From NCBI GenBank assembly GCA_037126765.1, contig JBBCBC010000016.1, forward strand, positions 14,310,728 to 14,374,727: 64,000 nucleotides of DNA, read 5' to 3'. Every line of letters begins with the position of its first letter. Position 1 is the first letter of the stretch. Under the pieces are notes generated by a model. That model saw only the letters and a list, made by a program, of their open reading frames with translations, searched no databases and was not told the origin of the DNA. Source of the stretch: Stenogyne calaminthoides (lineage: Eukaryota > Streptophyta > Magnoliopsida > Lamiales > Lamiaceae). A program made the position numbers and the translations under genes. Positions 11,845 to 22,700 of the stretch are shown piece by piece.

Positions 11845-12302
11845 GCTGCGACATTTCTGCTGAATTCTGAATATAATTATCAGAATGTTTTCATTTAAAT
11901 TTGGTATTAGCTGATGATGCCTTGAAAAAACATTTCTTCTTTATTCAGGTACGTGTCACTGCTTTAATTGCCTCTCCTTGAAACTTTTTTCATCAGAGAA
12001 GATGCAATTCTTCCTAAACACAGGATAAATGTTTGGCAAAGTTTTGTATGCATTATGTGCACCGTGCAATTCAAGTGCATTTCAGAGATGTGCAATTCAA
12101 GAAGCTCTGTGTATAGTAGCAAAACCTCGACTCGTGCAGCAAAACCATGAACGGAAATTGTCACACCACATTTATTTGAAGCCGTAGAGATGGTGCTATC
12201 AATGTAAATTCGAACACTTTCTGTGGGAGGAGTCACAAGCGAACGAGACAGATATTTCGACTTGTGCTCACGCCATCCAGACGTCTAACCGATTAAACGA
12301 CC

Positions 12303-13231
12303 ATCAATCTTTGAACAAATTTCTCTTGATTAAAAATAATATTATTTCGAGACAATCAAAAAGGAAAAAAAGGAAAACAAATGCGGAGATATCAATCTTT
12401 GAACAAATTTCTTTTGATTACGAATAACATTATTTTGAGACCATCAAAAAGGAAAAACAAATGTTGAAATATCAATCTTTGAACAAATTTCTCTTGATTA
12501 AAAACAACATTATTTCATCAATGTAAAAAAGGATAGGCGTGGATTTTTGTGGACCATCGAAAAACTTTCTCTCTCTAGCAAAAAAGAAAAATCCACTGCT
12601 TTCTACACCCTTCCCACCGCCATTGACCGCCTTCCACCGCCATCTCGCTCTGCTGCGGCGGAGCCCGCTGACGCCGCCATGGATTTCTCTTGCAACTGAA
12701 GCTCTTGTAGGCAGATTTTTCCGTTGTTGTTTCTCGGTCCGACGGGTTGCTCTTTCACACCGCAGCCATGGTGAACAGTGGGTGGAGTACCTCGTTAGGA
12801 TCCTTTTCTTTTGTTTAGCTAGTCTTAGTTTGTGTAGTGTTCTTCTTCGTCTATGTTTTTAGATGTGAGTTGTTTGTTTTGTCTTCTCTGGTGTGAGTTT
12901 TATCCCCTTTGTGGGTTTCTTTCGGTTGTCTGTGTTGTTCTTTTGTTATGTTGGTTGGTGCTCCCTTGGTTCATTTTAGAGGAATTGGATTCAGCCTTAG
13001 TGTGGGGCTTTTCTTTGTTCCAAGTGCTTTAACTTTGGTTGTGCACTTGTTTGGTTCTACCCTTCTCAATTCCTCACGCTTGGTTCGAGGCAGACACTTT
13101 TTCAGACTTTCAGTTGTCTGTTGGATTTGACTTGTATTATGTACCGTTTCCTCATGAATGAAAGCCTTCTCCGAAAAAAAAAAAAAAACATTATTTTGAG
13201 ACCATCAAAAAGGGAAAACAAATGTGGAAAT
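12303..13231. repeat. Three tandem copies of an ~80-base unit, the third split by a retroposon
   Basis: Unit 1 is 12303-12390, unit 2 is 12391-12470, and unit 3 is 12471-12515 continued at 13188-13231. Each begins atcaatctttgaacaaattt, passes through cattatttt.gagaccatcaaaaagg, and ends in aaacaaatg..ga.at. The third copy is interrupted by the element at 12516-13187. Confidence 0.8.
12516..13187 (+). mobile_element. Poly(A)-tailed non-LTR retroposon, about 670 bp
   Basis: The element ends in catgaatgaaagccttctccg plus a run of 15 A. It is flanked by aacattattt on both sides (12506-12515 and about 13187-13196). The 5' part is CT- and GC-rich, like a plant L1 leader. The rest is T/G-rich, like an L1 3' untranslated region, with no reverse transcriptase. 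It may be an internally deleted L1 or an L1-mobilised non-autonomous element. The 107-residue open frame at 12539-12862 has no recognisable domain. Confidence 0.7.
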
Positions 13232-14420
13232 GAAAGTTGATTCGTCAACTAACAAGTGATTCACGATGATTGTGTTTGTGTGCGTTTAATATCACTGACT
13301 TCTTATTAAACGTGAGAGCATGGGTTGGTTTTGCCCTGTTTTTTCACATAATCAAATTACCTGAGATATGTATGCTTAACGTTAAATTAAAATCGAATTG
13401 AACTAAATGATGTCCAAATAGACGGGCTGAATTATTTACAGTTGGTTGATTTTGTGAAAAAAAAAAAAAAAAATTACACATTTTTTAACCGGAGTATTGA
13501 TGAAGAGTGACAACAACACAACATTACAACATTATAGACAATTCGATTTTCCTATTTTACTTTTCGTATTTCATTAGTATTTCATCATACTGAACTTTTA
13601 ACATATGAACCTTGAATATGATGGTTCGAATATTTTATTTATTCTATGTATCATCCATTCATATTATAAAATATAAAGTGGAACACCAATTACTATAAGA
13701 TATGTGACCTCATTCCCGTTATAAGACACACTAACTCTGAAATAGGTAAAAGACAGCATTTCGCAGTCATCACAAAAAAAAGACATATACTTGTCATCAA
13801 CTAATTTAAATTCATTTTAATTTCCTATCGGTTACAAAACCTTATATACCGTTAAAATTTTGGTACATTCAAACTTATTCGGTCAAAATGACTAATCTTT
13901 TGAACCAAAAATCTAAATTTGAAATTTGTAAAAGCTTAAAACAACTCAATACATGTTTTCAAAAAAAAGAAAGAAAAAACTCAATATATTTAGCTAGTTA
14001 ACCGACCCCAAATGTATGGAAAAATAAAAAAAATTCAAAATTGTACTAAAATGAAATTGTCGCAGAGTAAATTGTAACCTGTGATCCATTTTTGAGATTT
14101 TATTTTTTTTGACAGTAATGTGTTTCGTTTCCTCATTGCATCCTTAACCACAAAAGAGGACCTGACCATGCTCTACAACCTAAACCATATTAATGGGACC
14201 CATGCTCTCAATCCCAAATTCTTTGCCAAAATTATTATCCAAACATTTTGGTTAGATATTGTACTCCGTGTGGATTGTGCACTCCATAATTTTTTTTTTT
14301 TTTTAAGTACATGGCTTATTGAAATAAAACATACAACTAATTTTGTAAATATAAGTTACACATTTCAGTGTAAATAATTTATATATTTTTATACAATAAG
14401 TTATATATTTTAAAAGAGTA
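13232..14420. other. Intergenic AT-rich DNA
   Basis: I see no gene here. Only A- and T-runs (for example the A-run at about 13456-13471) and short unsupported open frames are present. Confidence 0.6.
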
Positions 14421-14425
14421 GGTCT

Positions 14426-14650
14426 AGTGTGAAAATTTTCATGTATGAAAATCTATAAAATTGTCCTAAATCAACCATCTATACCCTAAACACTAAATAA
14501 TGAATCTTAAATTATGAACTATTCGGGCCGAGTGAACCATAAACCACTTGGGCCGTGTGAACCATGAACCACTCAATTTTATCTTACCTTCACCAATTAC
14601 AGAATTTGGTTTTAAATTAAAGTTTTTTCATATATGAAAATTTTCATACT
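14426..14650. mobile_element. Inverted-repeat element with gtatgaaaattttcat ends
   Basis: The left end (agtgtgaaaattttcatgta) and the right end (tatatgaaaattttcatact) are inverted complements. The interior has two copies of a 'gggccg.gtgaaccat.aaccac' motif. A related interior, in the opposite orientation, lies at 22330-22420. Confidence 0.6.
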
Positions 14651-14903
14651 AAATTTTGTCATTTTAAAAATATATTATAGAATGCATGATGCATTTGGTG
14701 CACATGAGACCCACTCAACTCTCAAGTAATTTTTCGATAGTTTTTATAAATATTTGTACGAGATAATTTCATGAAATAATTTAATTTGGTTGATGGACAC
14801 AGCTTGATCGAGTAGGAGACAATATTATATAAGGCCCACCAAATCTCTTCATGGACATGCATGGAAACTTGATTGTGGAATTATTTTTGAGGTCCCATAT
14901 TCC

Positions 14904-15962
14904 AATGTTTTAAAAACCGGAACCGGAAGTTGAGCCGGACGACCCCAAAAAAAGGTTGGACCGGGGTCGGACCGATCGGACCTGATTGAACCAGTATGAC
15001 GTCATAATAAATATTATATATATATATATATATAAGCCCACCGCCCTTCCCAAGCAAATTTTCATATAAGCCAAATTTCCAGCCCCAAACGATGCAGTCC
15101 CAAAACGAAGCAATTAGCTAGGCCCAACTGTGAATTAGCTAGACCCAAATTATAGTATTTATCGGCCCAAATTGAATAGGCTTAATCAAGAACATATAAT
15201 TGAATTCGAACTAGGGTTTTGCTTCTGGAATTCCACAACTCTCGACACACGAGCGAGAGAGGCAGAGAGTGAAGAGAGGAGGCTCCGCTGTTTTTGAACC
15301 ATTCTCGTTTTCTGATTTGATATGCTGATGAATTTAATCTGTTTTGTTTGCGAATAATTGATGTTTGTTTATTTGATTGTGTGTTGGTTAAGAGTTAGGG
15401 AATTGCTTCTGAATCTTCTTTCTGTTGATTTTTCTTCTTGATTTGTCTTTCCAAGGTCGTAAACCTTCACCCCCGTTCGATTTGAGATTGATTTTGTGGA
15501 TCTTCATTTTGTAATTTGTTTGTGCTTATATTCAGTAAGCCAAAACATGTTTTCAATTTCTGAATTTCTTTTGGCACGGCTCCTCCTCCTCCGCCGGCGA
15601 TGCCTCCGCCTCCATCTCCGCAAGCCCGCCGGCGAGCTCCTACGCCTCCGACGGCTTCGCCGATTTCTCTCCCATTTTTTTTTGGTTTTTTTGGTGAAAA
15701 TTGGTGGTTTTCACCCGGGTTTTCCGGTTTTTGGGGCGGCTCAATAGCGAAAACAGAGTCTGAACGTTTAATTTTCAGTAAAAAAAATATATATTATTTT
15801 AATGAAAACCGGTCAAAACCGTCGGTTGACCGGTTTCCGGTTTTGACCGGTTTTCAACCGGTTTTTCCGGTTTTAGGGATAGCGGCCCAATAGCAGTTTT
15901 ATATACTGCTATTGGGCCGGTTCAGAGCGGTTCGCCGGTCGGACCGGGTTTTTAAAACAGAG
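14904..15962. mobile_element. Non-autonomous hAT-like transposon with 8-bp target-site duplication
   Basis: The ends are caatgttttaaaaaccgg and ccgggtttttaaaacagag, an imperfect inverted pair. The flanking duplication is ccatattc at 14896-14903 and 15963-15970, and 8 bases is the hAT hallmark. The two flanks match a continuous paralogous sequence at about 17187-17300, where a single ccatattc (17226-17233) is uninterrupted. Subterminal accggtttt motifs are repeated at the right end (15810-15880). No transposase is present. An (AT)n run lies at 15016-15034. Confidence 0.8.
15573..15693 (+). other. GC-rich, gene-like segment inside the hAT element
   Basis: This 120-base block is sharply GC-rich compared with its surroundings. 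One frame gives HGSSSSAGDASASISASPPA and then SSYASDGFADFSP, a composition like plant exonic sequence. It follows a leader-like stretch (15180-15570) containing actagggtttt and a gagagaggcagagag tract. A captured host exon is possible, but I cannot name a donor. Another frame of the same block gives an unsupported proline-rich ORF. Confidence 0.35.
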
Positions 15963-16279
15963 CCATATTCTACAACTATTCTACCCTCTGAATTTTCAAT
16001 TAAGGTCTCGTATTCAATTTGATGTCTCATCTTGTGTTTTTTTCCTAATTATACTTTATATGTGTGATGATAACTTAGTGATAATATTGCAGATATCATA
16101 TATTAAAAAAACACACTTATACGGGACGATTTCACGATGAATATGAAGCGTAATTATTTAAATATTGATATTTTAATATTTTAAAAAGAGTGAATGTTGA
16201 TTTATGAATACCGTTTTTTGCATGACATCGTCTCATATGAAATTTTGTCTATATTAAAAGAGTAACAATCCGTAAATCA

Positions 16280-16445
16280 GATCTATACATAAACTATATT
16301 ACTGTTATGCACAAAAGCTATCATTATGCATAAAAAATATCACTATTTAAAAATAAATATTTTTTATATAGTAATAATTTTTTGTATAAAAGTAATAATT
16401 TTTATCCATAACAATAATAATTTTTTTTACATAATAGTAATATTA
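16280..16445. mobile_element. MITE-like inverted-repeat element (atcactgttatg family)
   Basis: The left arm carries tattactgttatgcacaaaa and tatcactattt. The right arm carries tatagtaataattttttgta and 'ccataacaataata'. It is the same family as 4575-4735 but more diverged. Confidence 0.5.
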
Positions 16446-16507
16446 AAAAAATAAAGTTCACACCGTGAACTCAAATTTACCCACACTTTTGTCATATTAA
16501 AAAGAGT

Positions 16508-16974
16508 GGGTCTCATATGCATCCAATTGCACCATGCACTCATAGTGCATTTTAGAAACATATAATTTATTACTCCCTCCGTCCCGGGAGACTTTGCACA
16601 GTTACTGTTCCGCTCGTGTTTTAGCGAGCGAGTTTTTTATTACTATTTGAAATGATAAAGTAATTTTAAAAAATGCGTATGATAGAGGAGGGGTAAGACT
16701 ATCATACCCCACCTTAAAAGTCACTTTATTATTTCAAATACTAATAAACAACTCGCACGCAAAAATACGAACAAAAAATAAGTGTGCTAAGTCTTCTGGG
16801 ACGGAGGGAGTATATTGAAAGATACAATTTATTTACACTGAACCGAGCAATTATTAATATGAAAAAATAGTTGTATGGTTCAACGTAAATAAGTTATATC
16901 TTTCAGCATAACAAGTTATATAATTCTAGAATTCACTATGAGTGCATAGTGCATCTGGATACATACAAGACCTA
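16508..16974. mobile_element. Inverted-repeat transposon split by a Stowaway MITE
   Basis: The left end runs ggtctcatatgcatccaatt, then gcaccatgcactcatagtg. The right end is its approximate complement (cactatgagtgcatagtgca, then tacaagacct). The two halves are separated by the Stowaway at 16573-16810. Family relatives occur at 20665-20730, 23768-23990, 48165-48360 and 52140-52370. Confidence 0.65.
16573..16810. mobile_element. Stowaway MITE (Tc1/mariner), 238 bp
   Basis: The perfect terminal inverted repeat ctccctccgtccc...gggacggagggag is flanked by TA on both sides (16571-16572 and 16811-16812). The arms extend inward through tttgaaatgataaagt and actttattatttcaaa. Confidence 0.92.
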
Positions 16975-17186
16975 TGCTTTCATTTCACATGCAAACCTAG
17001 TAAAAGCATTTTCAGTTTGAAAATATGGAAATGACACCATGAAACTGGCTGGCTGAAATGAAAATTCAATTCCACAACACATACTTGTCCTTGACTAATT
17101 TACTCAAGTCACTTTCACTGGATATTCTTTATTTTAAATTGTACTCCTCATCGATCACAAATGCCCATATATAATCTCTTTATGAA

Positions 17187-17300
17187 TATGAAAGGAAACT
17201 TGTTTGTGGAATTATTTGCGAGGTTCCATATTCTACAACTTTTCTTCTACCCTCCAAATTTCCAATTGTGTCTTATTCGATTTGATATTTCATTTTGTGT
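17187..17300. repeat. Paralogous empty site for the 14.9 kb hAT insertion
   Basis: The sequence ggaaacttgtttgtggaatt, then ttccatattctacaactttt, matches the joined flanks of the hAT element (14866-14903 plus 15971-16050). It carries one ccatattc at 17226-17233. This documents a local duplication older than the hAT insertion. Confidence 0.75.
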
Positions 17301-17819
17301 TTTTTAATCTATATTATGTTACATTTGTTTTGATGATGACTTGTGATTTTAATTATTTATTACATATATACTACGTATTAAAAATAATAAAATACAAAAT
17401 AAATTTTAAAGTGAAATCGAAAGACATATCTAACTTTAATTTACTCCATCATTGTAAACTAGGATCTGATTGTGAGCCAAAGACTCAAATACTATTAAAA
17501 AAATTCATTTCATATAAAAAATGAATTTATAGAAAGATGTTGAATTAATTTTTTTCTTATTATTCCTAACAGAACATCATAATGTAATATAAAGCCTGCA
17601 GCGTATGGACCGATCTCATTGACCTTATATTAATCATCTTATTTGTAGACATATTGTTTTGATGAGTTATCAGACTCAAAGTTTATGTGAAAAAAAAAAA
17701 CCAACCGTATCATTTATTAGGATTTTAAAAACTTTTTAAAAGTCACTTAAAATTCAAAATAAGTTGACAAAAAATTGTGTGAATCTGAATTCACCGTGAA
17801 CTTCGATTTTTTTAATTTA

Positions 17820-18062
17820 CTACTTCCTCCATCTCGAATTCGAAGGCGGGTTTACTGTTTGCATGCGTTTTTATGAGCGAGTTTTGTATTAATAATTGAA
17901 ATAATAAATTAATTTTTAAGGAGGGGTACTATGATATATAAGAGACTCATCTATCATAATACTACTTAAAAATCAATTTATCATTTCAATTACTAATACA
18001 AAACTCGCTTGCAGAAACACGTATGAAAAGTAAATGTGACTTCGAATTCGGGACGGAGGTAG
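17820..18062. mobile_element. Stowaway-like MITE, 243 bp
   Basis: The left end ctacttcctccatctcgaat and the right end cgaattcgggacggaggtag are inverted, and TA flanks each side. The interior resembles the Stowaway at 16573 (gagcgagttttgtatta, then aatacaaaactcgc). Confidence 0.85.
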
Positions 18063-18535
18063 TATTATATATAAAAGCTATCATGTGCAAAAACTATTAC
18101 TGTTATGCACAAAAGTTATCACTGTTTAAGAAATGCTTTATATTTTTAAATATTGGTAATTTTTGTACATAACAGTGAAACACATTGATGTGAAGCTGCA
18201 TTTTGTCAGAGATATCATTGAAAAGGGAGCTGTGAAAGTTCAGAAGATTCACACAGATGATAATGCATCTGACATGTTCACCAAGGCATTACCAAGTTCA
18301 AAATTCAGATTGTGCAATGAGTTGATGAAGGTAGAGTCTTGGGATGTGCATTGATGAATGCAGTGCCCATTGGAAATGAGGGACACTCAGAGGACTTTGC
18401 AGCTGAGGTGGAGATTTGTAGGGTCAACTGGAAAGTTTAAGTTTAGTTTTGTCAACTAATTTTTGCACATAACAATGATATAGTTCATAGATAGATCTGA
18501 TTCACAAAAGTGTTACTCAAACAAACTACACCTAA
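18062..18535. mobile_element. MITE (atcactgttatg family) split by a copia fragment
   Basis: The left part, 18062-18177, holds 'aaaactattactgttatgc' and 'gttatcactgttta'. The right part, 18458-18535, holds ttttgcacataacaatgata and the outer sequence gatctgattcacaaaagtg, which matches the element at 4575-4760. Joining the two parts restores the layout of that copy. Confidence 0.65.
18178..18457 (+). pseudogene. Ty1/copia 3' fragment: RNase H tail, polypurine tract and LTR start
   Basis: The open frame to the stop at about 18354 gives KHIDVKLHFVRDIIEKGAVK and ASDMFTKALP, the last 60 residues of a Tork/TNT-like copia polyprotein. After the stop come 50 bases of spacer, a purine-rich tract (ggtggagattt) and TGTAGGGTCAACTGG, an LTR start cut off after about 40 bases. 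Both ends are truncated. Confidence 0.85.
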
Positions 18536-18539
18536 AGTA

Positions 18540-19330
18540 CTACTCTCTTCCATTCTAACGTTTTACATTATTTACATAATATATGTCGTTTTGATATTTT
18601 CTCTCTACATTATGTTATATATATAACTCTAATAATAAATTTTCATATTCATTTAAATTTAAATTTAAATTTTTTTCTATAAATATGGGGTATGAATAAT
18701 TATCCTAATTAATAATAAAGTTAATTTTAATATAAAAATATTATTAATTTATCTAACAAAATTCAGAATAACATCTAAAAAAAAAAAGTGGGAGTATAAA
18801 TTCATATCCTCTAAATTCTCTTATTTTTCACCTAGGTTTACTTGTATTTTATCCTCATCGAGGAATATTTCGGTTAACCGATCGAGCGATTTTTGTAAAT
18901 ATGGTTCAATTTTCTATTTTACAAAATTCAGTCTTTATTTTGATTTTTGGTCCGTTCGATTTGAGCGGGATTGAGGGGATGTTTTAGAAAATTTATAAGT
19001 GACTATAATCACTTAGAATTATATAAAAAAATAATATGAAGTTTCTCTTTTATTTGATTAATTAAACTATCAAAAGCTATAAGTTAAAAGTTAAAAAAGA
19101 GTGCTTTTGATAGATTATAAGATTTTTTTAAATACTATTAATTTTTTTTTCATACACTATCAACTTTCCTTTAAATTTTTTTATAAACACCATCAACATT
19201 TACTATTAATCAATTTTTTCATAATCAATAATTTTAATCAATTCTCCAAGCATAGATAACCAATAATTTTAATCAATTCTCCAAGCATAGATTTTTGCAA
19301 ACACCCTCTGAATCAACATATCACTTAAGA
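18540..19330. repeat. AT-rich DNA with a decayed inverted-repeat element
   Basis: The segment 19000-19320 (tataatcacttagaatt, tcaaaagctataagttaaaa, caaacaccctc) resembles the inverted-repeat element in the intron at 49620-50050 and is probably a relic of it. A 31-base duplication (taatcaattctccaagcata) occurs at about 19230-19290. No gene is seen between 18540 and the LTPG 3' end. Confidence 0.45.
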
Positions 19331-19769
19331 GGTGACGTAATAACCCCCAAAATGGTACTAAAAAAAGCATACCTGCTTTCAATACCTGGCTCTAAGGCTA
19401 ATTCATAAAGACAATGTAACATTAAAAGGTATCAACCGTCAATAATCCCCTAGGAAATATTAATACCAAACGTTATAGTCTATAAACACAAAAAAATGAC
19501 CTGCAACATCACTTTTTGTAGTTTAGAGAGTTGAGCTCAATTGCAAAAGGAAATGGGAAAATACTGAGACAACAAAGCAATCAACAAGCTATATTAGCTA
19601 CACAGTAATATGAAGAAGAAGAAGAAGTTGTCAATTAAAACATTAACCAAAAATCGAACGCTATTAGTTTTCCAGAGAAAAGTCGAGGAGGATACCGTTA
19701 CTCAAGAACACACAAATGCAAATTGCTGAATATGGTTAAAATTCCAATAGAAGACTAATTAAAACATTA

Positions 19770-22700
19770 TTAAAAAGGTGTAAACCTCACGGAGAATGCA
19801 CATGAGAAAATTGCCATGACGACGGTTAGGTATCCCGCGAGTCGAGGTTGGTGCAAGTAGGCGTTGCTATTAGGCATAGGCATGGTGGACGACGAACCTG
19901 GGGTGGCAACGGGAGTGGTGCTGGTGGCCGAGGCATTGGTGAAGATAGCGGCATCAGGGGAGTTGGGAGGCAGGTTTAGCAGCTCTGTTTATTGCAACAA
20001 GTTACAAAGTTAAATGGGGTTCATGTTGTGTTAGTGAAAATGGGATAATTTAAACCAAACAAAAGTGTTATTAGTAGAGAAATGTAAAGTAAATTGGTAA
20101 ATACTAAGCACTAGTGTGTTTTGGTGTTGGTGTGATGATTAATTTCATGTGAAATGGGAGAAAGAATGATAGACAAAGGAAAACGGGAAACGAAAAAAAA
20201 TTAATTCTACTTTATCCATAGTCGAATGGTATTTCAATATTTTCTTGAGTAACATTTCAGTGCATCAGTTGCACCTTTGCTACTGGTGCAATTTTGACTA
20301 AACTATTTCAACCAAGCTCTCTTTTAAATATATTTTGGCGAATCAGAAAGAAACACATTTGAAAAGTATTAGTTTGTATGTGTTAAAAAATATCAATCTA
20401 TATGATGAAAAGTATTGGTTGTATAACTAATATTGCTTAGACTACAAACTGGTACTTGTTTTCATATGAACTAGTATTTTTCATTTAATATTTCAATTTA
20501 ATTTCTTGTGATTGAGTCAAAGGTTTCCCTAGTTGTACAGTGCAATTGGAACGTAGAAGTTTTTCCCTATATTCAAAAGGGTTTTTGATAATTGTTTTAG
20601 TACATGTAATGTGTCATGATAATCCAATAACTTGAGATGAAACTATTTTTAAGAAAAAAAGATAGAGCGGACCTCTTGTGCATCAGGTGCACCTTACACT
20701 TCATAGTGTATTTTAAAAACTTGCAACTTGTTGCACTGAAATTTGCGACTTGTTACATTGAAACGTGTAGCATGTGTTCATAAAAAATAGTTATATGTGT
20801 CACTGTAATAAGTTGCAAATTCCATCTAACACTGGAACTATTTTTAAGTTGTATTAATAGTGGAATATTACTTTGAGAAAGGATATTATGACAACTTTTA
20901 GTTTGTGGTGTACATGAAACTAATGTTCCATCTAACAAGACTCCATGTATCATGAAAACTACCTTATTACCTTATTGTAGGAGTTCCCTTTTTCCCTTAC
21001 TAAGGATTTTGCTCTATCCGTCAAAAAAAAAAAAAAAAAAAGGATTTTGCTCTAAGGTAGATTTTATCTTATGGAGGTTTTTACAGGGGCTTCAAGCTCT
21101 AAATTTTTTGTTTTATTTTATAGTATGCTTGTTAATTTCTATAAGAGACCTGTACATTACAACATGCTTAATATGTGTGATTTGTGAGTTTTCTAAGTAA
21201 TTAAATAAGCAAATCTAAATCTTGTACGGTGATGCTATCTATTTCTCAATTTCCTCTGTACACACCCCAATTTGATATAATTTTGCCAAACTACCTCAAA
21301 AAAGTAAAGTAAAAAATATATTTTAAATGACTTTATATTCAAAAAAATTGTCTTTATAATTTATAAAGATTATATCTTACATTTGAATCCTTTTCTTTTT
21401 CTAAAAAGACCAGGTTTATTTATTTAATTTTAAGATCGAAAGGTACTAAAGGAAAAACATGAAAAGAAAAAAAGGAAACATTGAGCATCGATTTTCCTTT
21501 TATAAATGTAAGAGATATAAAATTATTGAGGAGTACTTTTTTCTTTAATAAATATGTATGACCAAATTTGGGATGGATATAACCCATTACCCACTGATCT
21601 ACTATTACTATCTATTGTTTTATTGTATTTTTATTTTATTACTCCATTGGTGTTGTATAATAATGCAGTAAATATCTCTTAGTAATTGCATTGGTTTTCT
21701 TCTCTTTGTCATAAAAGAGAGCGCAGAAACACTGCAGATAACCTACCAACATTATGCTAATTAATATTGGTAAATACACGCAGATAAACACCACTGTTAC
21801 ACTCACACCATCTTAAATTTGGGAGTGAACACAAACATTAATGCTAATTAATTTGTATATTACAGTTCAACTATGTTTTTATAAAAATACATAATAAAAT
21901 GCACTTGATGTACTTGGTACGGTGGGACAAAATCTTGTACACACAAACTAAAGCGCAACTTTAAAAGTATTACTCACACCGACATACAGAAATAGACTTT
22001 ACTTTTATTCAATTATTTATTAAGCTATCATTAAATTCCCGTTTTAATCTTTTCGCCCCTTATTAAATGTATCTTGTTATAATATTTCTCTTTGGAAAAT
22101 AATACACATAGATTAGTGGCATGACAAAAAAAATAAAGCAAAAATTTAATATTCTAATCGTAGTAATTTCCAATTTCCTAAATTATACTCCATTATTAAA
22201 AAAAAGACAAATTCTCATGTGCACCATTTATTTGGTGCAATTTAATCTTAGATATTCTTTTTCTATTTTTTTTTAATTTCAGTTTTCTTTTAATTTTAAT
22301 TTTCAGTTTTAGGTTTTTTTTTCTCGGCCGGTCCTAAACCTGGTCCGAGTGATTCGTGGTTCACTCGGCCCAAGTGGTTCATGGTTCACCCGACCCGAAT
22401 AATTCATATATGATTTAGGGTTTATTGTTTAGGATTAGAGTTTAAATTGCATAGTCCATCCAAATTAAAATTGAATCTAATTGCACCAAGTGTCACTCTA
22501 AAAAAAATTGTAAGCCTAATGATTAATGGAGTAAATTGTACTCCTCCGTCCCAATCATAATGACATTTTTACTGTTCATAAGGATTTAGTGGAATAGTGA
22601 TAAAGTGGTGGGGTTGGAAAAATTGTTTATTAGTATTTTATACGATAAATTGATAAAGTAATGAGTAATTGGGGATATAAAATGTTGTTTATTAATATTT

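Noticed and set aside
12539..12862. 107-residue open frame
   Set aside because: It lies in the leader part of a poly(A)-tailed retroposon, and has no recognisable domain or splice context.
15600..15893. 97-residue proline/phenylalanine-rich frame
   Set aside because: It runs from the GC-rich block into the repeated accggtttt end of the hAT element, so it is not a conserved protein.
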